Positions 25,803 through 45,300 of a DNA stretch of 64,000 bases are shown here, one piece after another. Both the position numbers and the translations under genes were made by a program. Position 1 is the stretch's first letter, and each line of letters opens with the position of its first letter. Origin of the DNA: Todiramphus chloris collaris (Eukaryota > Chordata > Aves > Coraciiformes > Alcedinidae). The notes beneath the pieces were generated by a model that was not told the DNA's origin, made no database searches, and worked only from the letters and a program-made list of their open reading frames with translations. The stretch is from contig JANVCC010000077.1 in NCBI GenBank assembly GCA_025345505.1, positions 10,595,163-10,659,162 of the forward strand. The letters run 5' to 3'.

Positions 25803-27344
25803 CTGGAAGGATATAGAGTCATCCGGTACACATATAGATTTCCTACATCATAAATTGGCTCCCACAATGACCTTTTGCTGGCTATCCACTAATTCCTTGT
25901 TTTAGCATTACTTTCTCAACAAAGCACTCAAAAACCTTAACGTTATGTAGCTGTGATGTACAGCTTCTAAATTACAAAGTACATGTTTTAGCAAATGGAA
26001 TAAAAATACAATCTGGTACAGCCATTTTAATCAACCAAATGGAAAGCAGTAATTCAGTGCAGTACACCAGAAAAATTTATGGACACTTCCAGTAACTATA
26101 TGTTCTTAAAAGATCATCACAACTCTTAAGTCTAAAACCCTGTTTTGTGCCTGACTATTGTGTAGGTCCTTATCCAGAAGGGAAAAGCTGCTCAGGGCTG
26201 GGTCCTCGGTGCCAAGAGCTGAGTCCTGACACTTAGTGGAGGTAAAACTGCCTTCAGTTCAAAGCTTGGAAGAAGAGTCCTCTCTGTAAGGTGATCCTGG
26301 CTTTCCTAGTCCCCCCAGATACTAATTAGCTCATTAGCTACAGATGACTATTACTGTCCAGTTACAAGGTAAAACTATTAGCTAATGACTGGTCATGCAG
26401 GCTTTGAAAAACAAAGAAAATGTAGACAAGACTCTGGCAGCAGGTGAAAGGCATGGGTGCTAACCTAATGTCACAGAATTTGTGACACAACCTCAAAATC
26501 TCCAGCCCAAACTTCCACTTCTCTTCCCCACCCCTCCTCTGTATGGTATATAGCAAAACTATATATTGATTTCCCCCCACACACACACTATGAAGAGCTA
26601 AGAAATAAATTTACGAAGCTAGAAGGAGTTTATTAGGGTTATTTGATTGTCTTATTATTCTACTAAGTAACCTTGAAAGTCAAAGTTTGGGTCAGGAATA
26701 ATTACTGTCATAAACCATTGGTAAATAACAAAATACAACAGCTATATACTTTAAATATTTTATATTTTATTTCTTTATGAGCTGTTCCAAGGGAGACATG
26801 GTCAAAGTGACCTGAACTTTCTACAACTACAAGTTGCATCACGCTTCTCAGAATCAGAGCAAGTGTTTCAACCTATTTGACCACAAAACAGGAAGAATGG
26901 ATCGTGTCTCTGCAAAAGTTAAAATAAAAATTGCTATCAAGCTGCAAGTAATTAATTTAACAGGAAAACACACAAGATTGTTTATCATTCAGTAAGTAAA
27001 CATAAGTATCTTATGGCCACAAGTGGATACACTGGATGGCAATATTAAAAAGTATTTGTGCAATTTCCCTTCTTGTAACTCCAACGAGAAGAGATAACAT
27101 CTTTATAATAAACCAGCTTAAGCGTCTTCAGTTCAAGCTAAACAACTGCTCTAGAGGCCAAAAGCATTTATGACACATCATCACACAACTGGATTTATGT
27201 CACGGATCTGGATTCAACTAAACTCAGCTTGTTGGCTTAGTACTTTCTGCTTACAAGGGCAGCATTGCAAAGCCCAGCAAAACTCCCTTTTGCTGGGGAT
27301 GATGGGATCTTCTGCTGAAGACTCTCAAATTGAACCTTTCTTTT

Positions 27345-27695
27345 CAGGGAGACTTTATTGCAGCCTTTCAGTACTTAAAGGGGGCCTATAAGAAAGATGG
27401 GGACAATGTTTTTATCAGGGCCTGTTGCCACAGGACAAAGTGTAGTTGTTTTAAACTAAAAGAGGGTAGATTAGACTAGATATAAAGAAGAAATTTCACA
27501 CTGACAGTGGTGAGACCCTGGCCCAGGTTGCCCAGAGAGGTGGTTGATGCTCCATTCCTGGAACCATTCCAAGGTTGGCTGGGGCTCTGAGCAACCTACT
27601 TTATTTGCAGACGTCCCTGCTCCCAGCAGAAGGGTTGGAATAGATGACCTTTAGAGATCCCTTCCAACCCAAACCACTGTAGGATTCTCAGACAC
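27345..27695 (+). mobile_element. CR1 LINE, 5'-truncated 3' end
   Basis: The plus strand carries diagnostic CR1 3' segments: TTGCAGCCTTTCAGTACTTA, AAAGAGGGTAGATTAGACTAG, GGTGAGACCCTGGCCCAGGT, TGCCCAGAGAGGTGG and a terminus with GATCCCTTCCAACCCAAACC near ATTCT. CR1 is the dominant bird retrotransposon and is usually severely 5'-truncated, as here. It is antisense to FGFR2. Moderate divergence suggests an old avian copy. Confidence 0.9.
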
Positions 27696-30600
27696 ACTAC
27701 GGTCCTGCAACCACACAACTTGCAACACTTTGTCATATGGGCTTTGTTAACATGGTCTTTTTAAGTAACCTGTCTTCACTTTCTAGTCCCTGTCTTGAGG
27801 CAGCAAAACTGGACACACCAGAAAAAAAACAAACCCCAAAGCTAGTTTCAAAAGCAGTTCAAAGCAGTGCTTCCACAGTACATAGGTCTAATGCCAGTCT
27901 TCCGTGTAGGGATGAACTACACCAGTGATACTCATTTTTGGAGGGAAAAAAATCCCAAACAACCCACCCTTGTGACTGAAGTTGCACATATATAGCCCTT
28001 TTGGTAACACAGGTTAAAACCGAGCAACGATAGCTGCTCACTAGGACCCCATCTAACAGAAAAGATCGGTTCTACAGCTCTCCAAATATTCCCTAATAAG
28101 TTTCCCTGGGTAATACCAGCTGGGTTCATTCAAGCTGTTTAAATTGATGGCTCGTGTTCGTCTGGCAGACAGAACATATTAGGGAGCTCACGTGAACTAA
28201 TCCACTAGGCAAAAAACCATGAAGGCAGCAACAAGCCACTGGAAGCAGGAGCATCCTTACCAGGCATACAGGGTCCAGAACAGGACAAGTGTCCACAACC
28301 AGAGATTGATCAGTTGTAGGAAACTCTTCCAGCTCTCCAACCTGACTAGCTCCTTGAGAGTTACTATGCTGCTATTTTGTTCCCTGTAAGCCCTACTTCA
28401 TAATGAGTTCTTTCAAAATTCTGGAGAATACCCGTAAAGCTCCACCCACTCTATCACCTGGTCTTCAGGGTACTGCTTCCAATCTGTCATTGCCTTTTCT
28501 TGGCATAGGGAAATTCTCCACCACACTCCAGCATCCCAAATCACGGCATGACCCGTCAGATACTTTATCGACATGGTTTAATAACTGCAATTGCCCTCTT
28601 TTCCTTTTATTTTATTGTTTTGCAATATCTATTGTCATGTTTTATCTGTGCTTCATACCCAAAATGGTGCTTTATTGAGATAATAAACATCATCTCAACA
28701 TGGGGTTTTTTCCTGACCAGGTATGGACTCTTCTAGCAAATTACTGAGATGCTTTTTTGGCCACCTTCTCCACCAAATTTTTAACCAATTTGCCCAAACA
28801 GTCTCAGGTTTTTAACTAAACTATCAATATCAAGTGTGAACAACTATACCCTTAAGATATAGCCTGGAGGTGGGAAACCTAAACTGGAATCAAAATACCA
28901 AGAAATACTGGTAAGAAATTTAGGAAAGGGCAAGGAATATCTGCCAGAAATGTTTTGCTTTTGGAATATCATAAAAATTTTAGACAGTTCTGTTAAATTT
29001 TAAAATACATGTCTTCAGTAAACAGATACACCATGAAATGTTATCACTTAGCAAAAAAATAGAGGGAAAGGGTCTTTTTGAAATGAATGTCAAAAGAAAG
29101 AAGGGTTTGAAACTAAAATATGAATCCACAAACACTCAGCACAGTTGAGGCATATACTGGTACTGCTCAGGCAGAGAGAACAAGTGCAGAACATCCATAC
29201 AACAGCCACAGGCTTTTCCAGTTCCTATAGTTCCTCTTTACTCTGTATGTACCTAACTTAATTTAAATGACTTAATTTAAGGTGACTGTGGTGATGAAGT
29301 TTATCTAAATGTATATGTGAAAACACACACCTGTTAAAAAGTAACAGCTGACAGAAGTACATTTGCTTTCTGGGTGGTGTATAGAAAAGTAAAAGTCTCC
29401 TGTGGTGTCTCATAGAGGATTTAGTTTATTCACTCAATGAAAATATAAAAAGCCTTTAAATGCACAAGCAAAAGCTATTGTTGCTCTAAAGACAGATAAA
29501 AAAAAGACTAAAAATTATTTAGACATTCAGTAACTGATGCCTTTGTCCTTGCTGTAGAAGCTTTGCGCACACCTTGAAAAATCATTAAAGGTTTGATTTT
29601 GAAATTCGCCACCCAGAATTAGTCATGGTAGAGGAATTTCACTCTGGAAGCTATCTTGGCCAGCACATACACCCTTCTGCTAGCCTGCCCGAGTGCAAAT
29701 TGACTCAAGACATTCCCCAGTCAGGGGGACAAAGTGCTATAGGTCACTATCTGATTGCGATAAAGAGAATACAAAGAAAAGATTTCTTAGCTCGAGGCAG
29801 CAGGAGAGGGGTGGCTGGAGGATTGCTGGCAAGCCTTACATTTTCCTTCCCTTTACTTTCTTCCTAAGTCTTCACAGGACGTTTGCCTCTTCCGAGAGGG
29901 ATGAATGGTGTTACATCAACTGGTGACGGTAGATACGGCCAAGCTTGGTTCCAGCTATTCTACTCACTTGGAGTATTATGAATATTTCCAGCAGAAATGT
30001 TTTACATATAGCAACGCTCAGTTTCGAGACAAGCTCATGTACAAGAATTATGATGAGCTGCTCTGCTATCTGGCTGAACATAGACCAACAAGGAAATATT
30101 CAGTCCTCTCTGAAGATTCCTTCATTACAAGTCTGTTGGTATAGAGGTATCAGGAAATATAATTCTCTATTCTGGAATAATTTTGACCTCAGTGACCTCA
30201 TCTTGCCTCTCTAACAAGAAGAGGACACAGGCTCCAGAAGTTCTGGAGGCCTCATTCTTTAACACCCATTCACTAAAAATAACCCTCCATCTTATAAAGA
30301 TAGATATTCAAAACACTGACAGAATCTAGAGTACACGTAGCTTTGGTAGGCAGAGTGACAGTAAATGCAGCCAGATCATTTAAGATTTGATGTATTTCTC
30401 AGCAACAAGGAAGTGTAAAATCCACAGCTGTGTCCTCTCTGGTTTTTGCTTTAGACTAAAAAGATGTACGTTATTTATAGTTATAGGTATATACTTCACT
30501 TATCCAGCTGGTTTTAGAAACAGGCATCTGTGCTTTCTTCTGCAAGAACATACATACCTAGGAAATTCCTTAATGCACTTAATACACATGAGCAAGAACT

Positions 30601-32294
30601 TAATCTATGCCACTTAATGGGCAAAGGTCTAAAGGAGCTCATCCAGATCCCTAACACAGGGTAGCAGTTGGCAGCATGGAGCTCCACACGGGCTGGTTTA
30701 CCCCACTGAAGGTCACCCTCCCAAACCACAGATCAGGTATCTCCATCCTGCCTTGCAAGACACACATTTCCCTTCACAGTTTTCAAGAGCGATACCTGCG
30801 TTTCCCCTTCACAAGATGTCAAGCATTCAAAGAACATCCCAGTCAATTCCAAAACAGTTTCTATTATTTTCCAAGACAGGAGTAGTTTTGGGGTTTTTTA
30901 ATAGGCTTTTTTTTTTTGTTGTTTTTAAAAAAGCACTGAGAAAGGTGAAAATCACTGAATTGTAGCCAATTCGTTAACACTCCACAGCGTTATGAAAGGC
31001 AGAAGGTGTTGCCAGGTGTGCACTCATAAGCAACAGTAATTTATGGTGTAAGCAAACTTAGATGGAAAAGTCTACTTAGATAATTAGTGTTCACGCGGGG
31101 ACGTTTTCTGGGCTTCGCTCTCTGCTAACACAAACGTTGGAAAAATTGACACTTTCTACAGTAAATCTAGCTAGAGAGGAAAGGAGACCACAGCTTGTCC
31201 TCCTCTGCACTGGAGAACATAGGGGGTTTTGTACCAAGCAGGATCTGAGTCAATGGCACATGAAGCAATATAAACCCTGGCTCTGTTAGGGCACCCTGAA
31301 AATACTGGGGTAAGGCAGCAGCATGGTACTGGGGGAGGAAGCCCCCAGGACTCGCTCTTGAGCTTACTGCACCATCTGGAAAAATCACTTAACTTCTGTC
31401 TTAATTACCATGACAAATGGCTCTAAGACTCTCAGTGGAAGTTCTAGGCTGGGGCTTACAATCATGACCCAAGGTGACTAACTCGGAGCCTCCTCATCTT
31501 TGCCGAGAAGTTGCTGTGGTGTTGGGTACGTGAAAGAAGCCACTGACAGAAGGTCCACAGAAGAGGTTATGGTAACTCAGAAAGGTAGGGGCAGGATGGT
31601 AAGGGTAGATAGAGGTTGAACAGCAATTTGCCATCAAAGTCACACAGTCCCATTCCTTGTGAGGAGCGGGATGAGATGACCTAATCCTGACTCCTGACCT
31701 GACCTAGGCAGATACCAGGAGGTTAAAGGTCCGTGCAGTAACCCACAGAGCTAGCCGCCCTCCCTAAAACTCTCTTTTAATCAGTAACCACCACCTGAGA
31801 ATGAAACATCTAATCTGAAGCTGTTTAAAATTCAAACAAACCCTTGTAAGTAATTGCTGTTACTTTCCCTCAAATTCTGCTTCCCATTTCAGTTTCACAG
31901 ACCATAAACTCCATAGAAAATAATAACTTTTGACTTCCAACCCCCCCTTTATTAAACTGCCTACAATCACCAGAACGGATGGTCGTGTTTTTAACAACGC
32001 AGCTGAAAATGAATAGAGCAAAACAGTCTTCCTCTGCTTTGCAAAGTCAGTCTTTAGTCTTCCAAGTAAGTCTCTATAAATAATCCTTAGCTGCTGCACT
32101 GCTATGCTACAAGCTTGAATTTCAGAAGAAAAAAAATTCATATAGACTAAATGCTCAGTAACCGCCAAAGAAAGCACCCACCCTTCCCCAGAAGAAAACA
32201 ATTACTTTCTTTTGCTTCTACATTTGATCCAAGGCCACTAAAACATTTTCTGTTGACTTCAGCAAGTTTGGGTTTGTTTGGGTTTTGGTTTTGC

Positions 32295-32313
32295 TTTTTT
32301 TTTTTTTTTTTTT
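32295..32313. repeat. Homopolymer of 19 T (plus strand)
   Basis: This is an uninterrupted T-run about 50 bp from the Ig-II exon donor, preceded by GGTTTTGG-type sequence. No mobile element body was recognised. Confidence 0.85.
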
Positions 32314-32314
32314 A

Positions 32315-39760
<7,446 letters not shown>

Positions 39761-39835
39761 TCATCTGGTTGCTGTCGTTCACAAAGTCCTCGGACCCATC
39801 ATTGTCGTCTTCATCATCCCCAGAGGAAAGAGCAT
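39761..39835 (-). CDS. FGFR2: FGFR2 acid-box exon
   Basis: The exon is 75 nt and encodes D-ALSSGDDEDDNDGSEDFVND-SNQM, residues 128-152, plus the first base of Arg153. The run GDDEDDNDGSED is the FGFR acid box, which in the family interacts with the heparin-binding face of Ig-II and contributes to autoinhibition. The acceptor is TGCAG|ATGCTC and the donor CAGATGA|GTAAGT. The length is a multiple of three with phase 1 on both sides, so skipping keeps the frame. Confidence 0.96.
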
Positions 39836-40501
39836 CTGCACATTAAAAATAATCAAGTCTTTAAACCAGACTATTTTGCAGACCAATATGCTACATCTTA
39901 GATCATCTATCAAGGAGAACAAGTGTTTTGTTAGCTGGGGAGAGGCTATAGAAAAAGAAAATCCAGCCACAAAAATGTGTGTTACTGTTACAACACTCTA
40001 ATAAAACTAGCTAATAATCCTTCAATGCTACAAAGTTTCCAAAGGGAGTTTGAGAACTCCAAAAAAATCTCTGTTCACTTATAATTTTTATTGTTCTTCA
40101 AGACATTCAGTTGAGCAGAACTGAGCATCTCCTGAACGACTGAGCTCTAAACTGAAAGGATGTAGGACATTCCTTTCCTGATGCAGAGGTGAAAAACTTG
40201 TATTCATTCTATTGGCCTTATCATCATCACAGCGACTCTGTAGAATTTAATCCTGTCATAGTGGCATAAACCAGAGGGCTATTCAGCAGCTGTGAATCAC
40301 TATAGATCCCATGAAGTAAGAGGAGTATATACAGAGTCCCCTTCAGGATCAGGACAAAGGGGAAAATACCTGAAATAACTACAGAACTCAGCTCCACTCG
40401 CTGTGCCCTAAGAGGACTGTTCCACATTATATCATCATGTGTCTTCATATCACGTTTTTTACAGCTTCTACATGCAAAAAACCTATGTTTAACTCACTCA
40501 C
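39836..40501 (-). other. FGFR2: FGFR2 intron between Ig-I and acid-box exons (666 nt)
   Basis: This short intron has clear GTGAGT and TGCAG ends. No other feature is seen in it. Confidence 0.92.
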
Positions 40502-40768
40502 CTGTAACATTTACAATGAAGTACAGAGTATCACTGTCTAGGGTCCTAACAGCAGTGCAAGCATAGAGGCCCGAATCTCTGGGTGTAGCATCCTTAATTT
40601 GTAAGTACTCCCCAATAATCACTGTCCTATTGTCGGGCCCCAAAGGGACCCCATCCTTAGTCCAACTGATCATGACGGCGTCTTTCAATTGACAGCGCAA
40701 CTCAAGCGGTTCTCCTGGAAGTGCTGAATATACATCTGGCTGAGAGATTTGGTATTTGGTTGGCGGCT
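40502..40768 (-). CDS. FGFR2: FGFR2 Ig-I exon
   Basis: The exon is 267 nt and encodes [20 protein letters not shown] through [11 protein letters not shown], residues 39-127. It is the whole first Ig domain, with Cys64 (LELRC) and Cys109 (LYAC) as the disulphide pair and Trp74 (ISWTKDG) as the core Trp. Sequons NRT and NVT are present. Ig-I is autoinhibitory and dispensable for ligand binding in the family. The acceptor is CTTCGCAG|AGCCG and the donor ACAG|GTGAGT. It is symmetric phase 1-1, so it can be skipped in frame, as known for FGFR forms with two Ig domains. Confidence 0.98.
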
Positions 40769-42264
40769 CTGCGAAGGTGGAAGGAAAGGAGGAAAAAAGA
40801 AAGAGAAAGGAAAGGAGAGAATTTCCAACAAAAGTCAGTGAAGGGCCTTTTCATCCACAGAAATCGTTACGTTCAATAAAAAAGGTTCCATCCAGATTAG
40901 CCCAGCAATCTGTCTTGTAAAACTGAACCATATGAAGGTATGGGATAGGCTATATTATCAAGAAGTTAACCACAAACAAAGCTCGCTTCCTTTTGATTTG
41001 TGTCTCAGCACACGCATTGTCCCAAGTGCCATGCAAAGGCACAACCCTTCTTGCTGGTCACGGCAAGCTGGCTCTGGGCAGATGTGGGCCCCTGAACCTG
41101 GGGTCTTCAAGGAATTCAGAGGTGCCAGGAGGAGTTCAAAAAAGCAGTTTCAGTTTTCTATCTTAGCAATTGGGTCCGTGATTGAAACAAATAATTGTTT
41201 TTCCACATTTGGTTTTCTAAGTTGCTTTTAAAAAGCAAAACAAAACAAAATCACACACAACTGAAAAGAACTGTATGTAGGGGAGGGAAAGGATAGACCA
41301 AAAAAACCTTTACTAGCTAAACTAATAAACATGAGTTCCTATACACAGCATATAGGATGTCCTTTATTCTTCCCCCTGCACCCTTCCCAAAGTCTCTACA
41401 TTCGCTTTGCACACTGCCAACTCTTCTCCCAGTGACAATAACATCTTTCTTTGATTTCTTTTGCTTCATTTATTTGACAGCCTCTCATGACCAGTATACA
41501 GCAGAAACCCAGGAACACAAGCAAACTTTTCAAAGTCACAGCGTACACAGAAGTTCAAAACAAAATGGCTCACCCATCTCTTTTGTAACCAAATAGCAAG
41601 AAGAATGTCAAACCACAGCCTTTTTCCAAAAAACATTGTTGGAAAACTACATCTGCCTATAGTTACTAGAGTTTCATCAGCCCTTTCCAAGGCCAGCTCT
41701 CAGCAGGGAAAAGGAAACAGCAGCCCTGGGCACTCAAAACCATCTCCACAGGGGCAACAGGACAGCTTGACGCAGGGTGGAGGGACCCTCCCCACACCTA
41801 TGATGTACCCAAGCTGTGCCAGCTATAGGGACTGCCTCTGAAACTGGTTTCTACCTATAACCCCAGTACCCCTCTCCCATGAGCCTCCCGGCCCCCCCCA
41901 AGGCCAACATGAACAGTAAATAAAGGCAAGCAGCATGAAGGCATCTTCTGTTTGCTCACGAGGAGGGTCACATCGTGCAGACAGCTGGTCCCCGGCACAC
42001 CTCCCTCCAACTGCACACCACTGTGTGCACACGAGTAAAACACACACCCCTTTCTGTTCGTTTGGGAGCCTGAGGGAATATTAAAATAGGAGACAACTTG
42101 GTGGCCAGTCTTGCCTTCTAAGAATACCTGCACCCTGAAACTCGCGCTCCTTGTCCGTGGAACACGGCGTTGTCGTTTCCCGTACCCCGCTTCCAACAGG
42201 GAAGTCTAAAAGAAGCATCACACCTGAGCTAGTCTGTGGATGGGAGTTTAGAAATGCTGAAGTT

Positions 42265-42347
42265 CTGTCAGTAGCTTAGTTTTAGGTAGTTGGATTCAAT
42301 GATCCCTAAGGGTCCTTTCCAACTCAAGATAGTTTATGATTCTACGA
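42265..42347 (+). mobile_element. CR1 LINE, very short 3' end
   Basis: TAGGTAGTTGGATTCAATGA, then TCCCTAAGGGTCCTTTCCAAC and TTTATGATTCTACGAAT form the last about 80 bp of a CR1 including its ATTCTATG-type terminal repeat. It is antisense to FGFR2. Confidence 0.8.
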
Positions 42348-45300
42348 ATATAAGAAGTGGCCACCACTGCTGGACACTCATGCACTTAAATATTGGGTTA
42401 TACTGAGGTCCAGTGGGAGTTTGCCCAACGCAAATGTAGAACAGATCCAGGGATGTGCCCTTGCAAAGCAAGTGAAGCTTCTCCTGGCTTTTCCTAGGGC
42501 AAATGTTTTTTCACACAACACATCTGACACATGCATCACACCAAGACGGCAACCAGGAGAAGCACATAAAACCAGTTAAACAAGACCAATCATGGAGACC
42601 GTAAAGGTTCTTGGATTTAGATTTTATAACCAGGTCTCTAAACTTTTTAGCGTGCAAAGTTCCGTTTCAAAGTCTAGGACAAGTTACAACACAGCTTTAT
42701 ACTCCTTATAAACCAATTCAGTCTTCCTGATACAGTCACAGGTCTACAGACCTGCAATGCAGGTGTCTCACCGAGCACTACTGCTGTTTCTTTTACAGAG
42801 TTTAGACTCTATTAATGTTCTAGAGCCTAAAAACATCTTTGTTTAAACTTTTTAAAAGCTGCCTTGGGTGAAGATAACTCAACCCTCCTTTAAGTGCTTG
42901 AGAAGCTTTTGCTGAAGAGCCCCAGGAAGCTCTCAGGACGGTCGCACAGGTTGCAGTGCCTTCCTGGGCAGATCCACCATTCACATATAATTAAAAGAAA
43001 AACAGCTTTCTACTTCCCCTCCTTGATTCAGTCTCTTTTTAAACTACTATCCCCAAATTTGCACTGAGTCTTTCAACACAAACCCAAACATAAGAGCAGT
43101 AATTTATTTCAAAATTACCAAAAAAACTAAACCAAAAAAATACAAATAATTCCTTTTTACAAGGAAAATTACTAGTATACTGAATAAAGACAAGTTTCAC
43201 ATAGTTATTGGCATTTGGTAAACATTATCCTCCTCCATTTCTTTCTCTCTAGAGTATCAGGGAAGATTCAGCACAAAGAGTCGTCTTGAAATGATGAAGT
43301 CATGTTTGGAAATAGTGAGTTATTTCAGGTAAGCTTTTATGTTGCCAAACTAGAATGTAGCAGCACTTAAGACTGTCACTTTTTATAATGTTTGCATATA
43401 AACTTTTTCCAGTGTGGGTTTGAAATGGTGCCCAAAAGCAAACAGAGAACAGGTGGGATTCTGAGCCATGAGTCTGCCCAACAGCTTCACTGTGAAAATC
43501 AACCAGTTTCGACTGTTAAACCATTCCCCAGCAGCACAAAAACAACCTATGCTGCAAAGTTCTCTCTCTCTCCAGGACTGCACAAGTATTTTTACACTGC
43601 TCCGAGAGTTAGGGACAAATTTGGAACTCGTGTGCATGCTCTACCATCAAATCAATAGGTCCCTTGAAGGAATTCTTTCCCCGATTCCGCATCTTTGGAG
43701 CATTCCCATGAAATAAGGCTGCAAGTTTGCTTGGTCCTCACTGGTACCCACCTTCTGGCATTCTCAGCAGCATCCTTCTGAATTCTCTCTTAGTGAAAAC
43801 AGCTAGGTGGGTGAAGGAGACAGCCCTACAATCCTGCAGCACCAAGCAAGGCTTGATGATCTGATACCACATTCATGCTCCTCGGGCCCTCTCTGAAGCT
43901 CTGCCTTCAAACTGCAACCTTCAGCCATCACCATAAGCCTGTAAATCAGCCTTTTGCCGGGTGAGCTGCACAGTTGAGGGAAAGGCAGGACAGGATTCCT
44001 TTCTAAGCAAGTTCTCCTGAAAATCCTGTAACTGTGGCACTAGTTCCTACTGCAAAAGTGCATTGCATCACCTAGTGTAACGCTTGTCTATCACCCCTTC
44101 AGAAAAAAGAACAAAACAAACAAGCACCAAAAATCTCCGTCAGCATTCTGGAACACTGGGTGATGAGGGAGGGCACGTTGCTCTGGCTGTTGCCTGCTCT
44201 CAGCTACATCTTTAGTTATCATAGTGGTGCACACAATGTATTTAAACTGTATAGGTGGAGCTACTGAAGAATACCACCGTGGAAAACCGAGCTGCTGTTC
44301 ATTAAACAGCTGTGAACTGTTTCTTTGCCTGCTCGTACAGTCTCGCAGCATGGCTTATGCCATCCAGCCATCAAATGGAGAAAATAATGTTTGTATAAAA
44401 ACCATAACCACGATAGAAGACTGGGGACATTCTGAACAGGCTCCTTCAGATGATTAAAAGATACTCAATTTTATTCCAAGTTGTGCTTCTATTCAAGATT
44501 CGGTCACTGAAACAAGAGATTTACGCTTTTTCTTCGGTTTTAAATTATTATTATTTGCCTCCATTTATTAAAATGTTAACAAAGAGCTGCTTATCTTAAG
44601 GCTCAAGGCATTTAGTTACTTAGTTACAGAGCCAAATAATTAAACAATCAGCTAATAGCTAACCCCGGCAAAGATTCTCACACAACTCTCCATAGCACAA
44701 AAGCCTCAGACCCCATCAAGCCACTTTCACTTCAAAAGGCTTTAGTAAATAACTAAACACTCACCATGGTGTGCCCAGAAGGGTCAACAGACCTGACCTG
44801 TCAAGAATCCAAGAGGTTCATTGCAAAATTGAATGTCCCCACAGGGAACACCAGGCTGCCAACCACCACCACTCCTCTTGCTTCTCCTACCCTTTTCTCC
44901 TGTTTTTCCTGTCATTGAGGATGATCCAGCAAGACCACACTGGGTGGGTGGCACGGAACGGGGATGTCAAGCTATGCCTGAAGCAGAACAGCCATGGGAC
45001 CCGTGACTTTGCAAGTCAAATCCAAGCCTTTAGACTGTCTCCAGGAGGGAGGCTCTGCAGGACCAGGAAGTCCAGGTATCACCAGTCAGGTTTGGAACCT
45101 TCCCTCCCACCTCCTGGGCACAAGCTGATGAGCTTCTCCCTCAATTTAAATTGGTCAGGCTAACACAAAGTGGAGCTCCATGTGGTTTCCTTATGGTTTA
45201 TGATAAAACTCAGCCTACAAAAGAAACGATCCCAGTTTAAACACACAAGAGTCATTCCTGGCCATGGTGACTACCTCTCATTAGCTAACAGCAAACCGAA

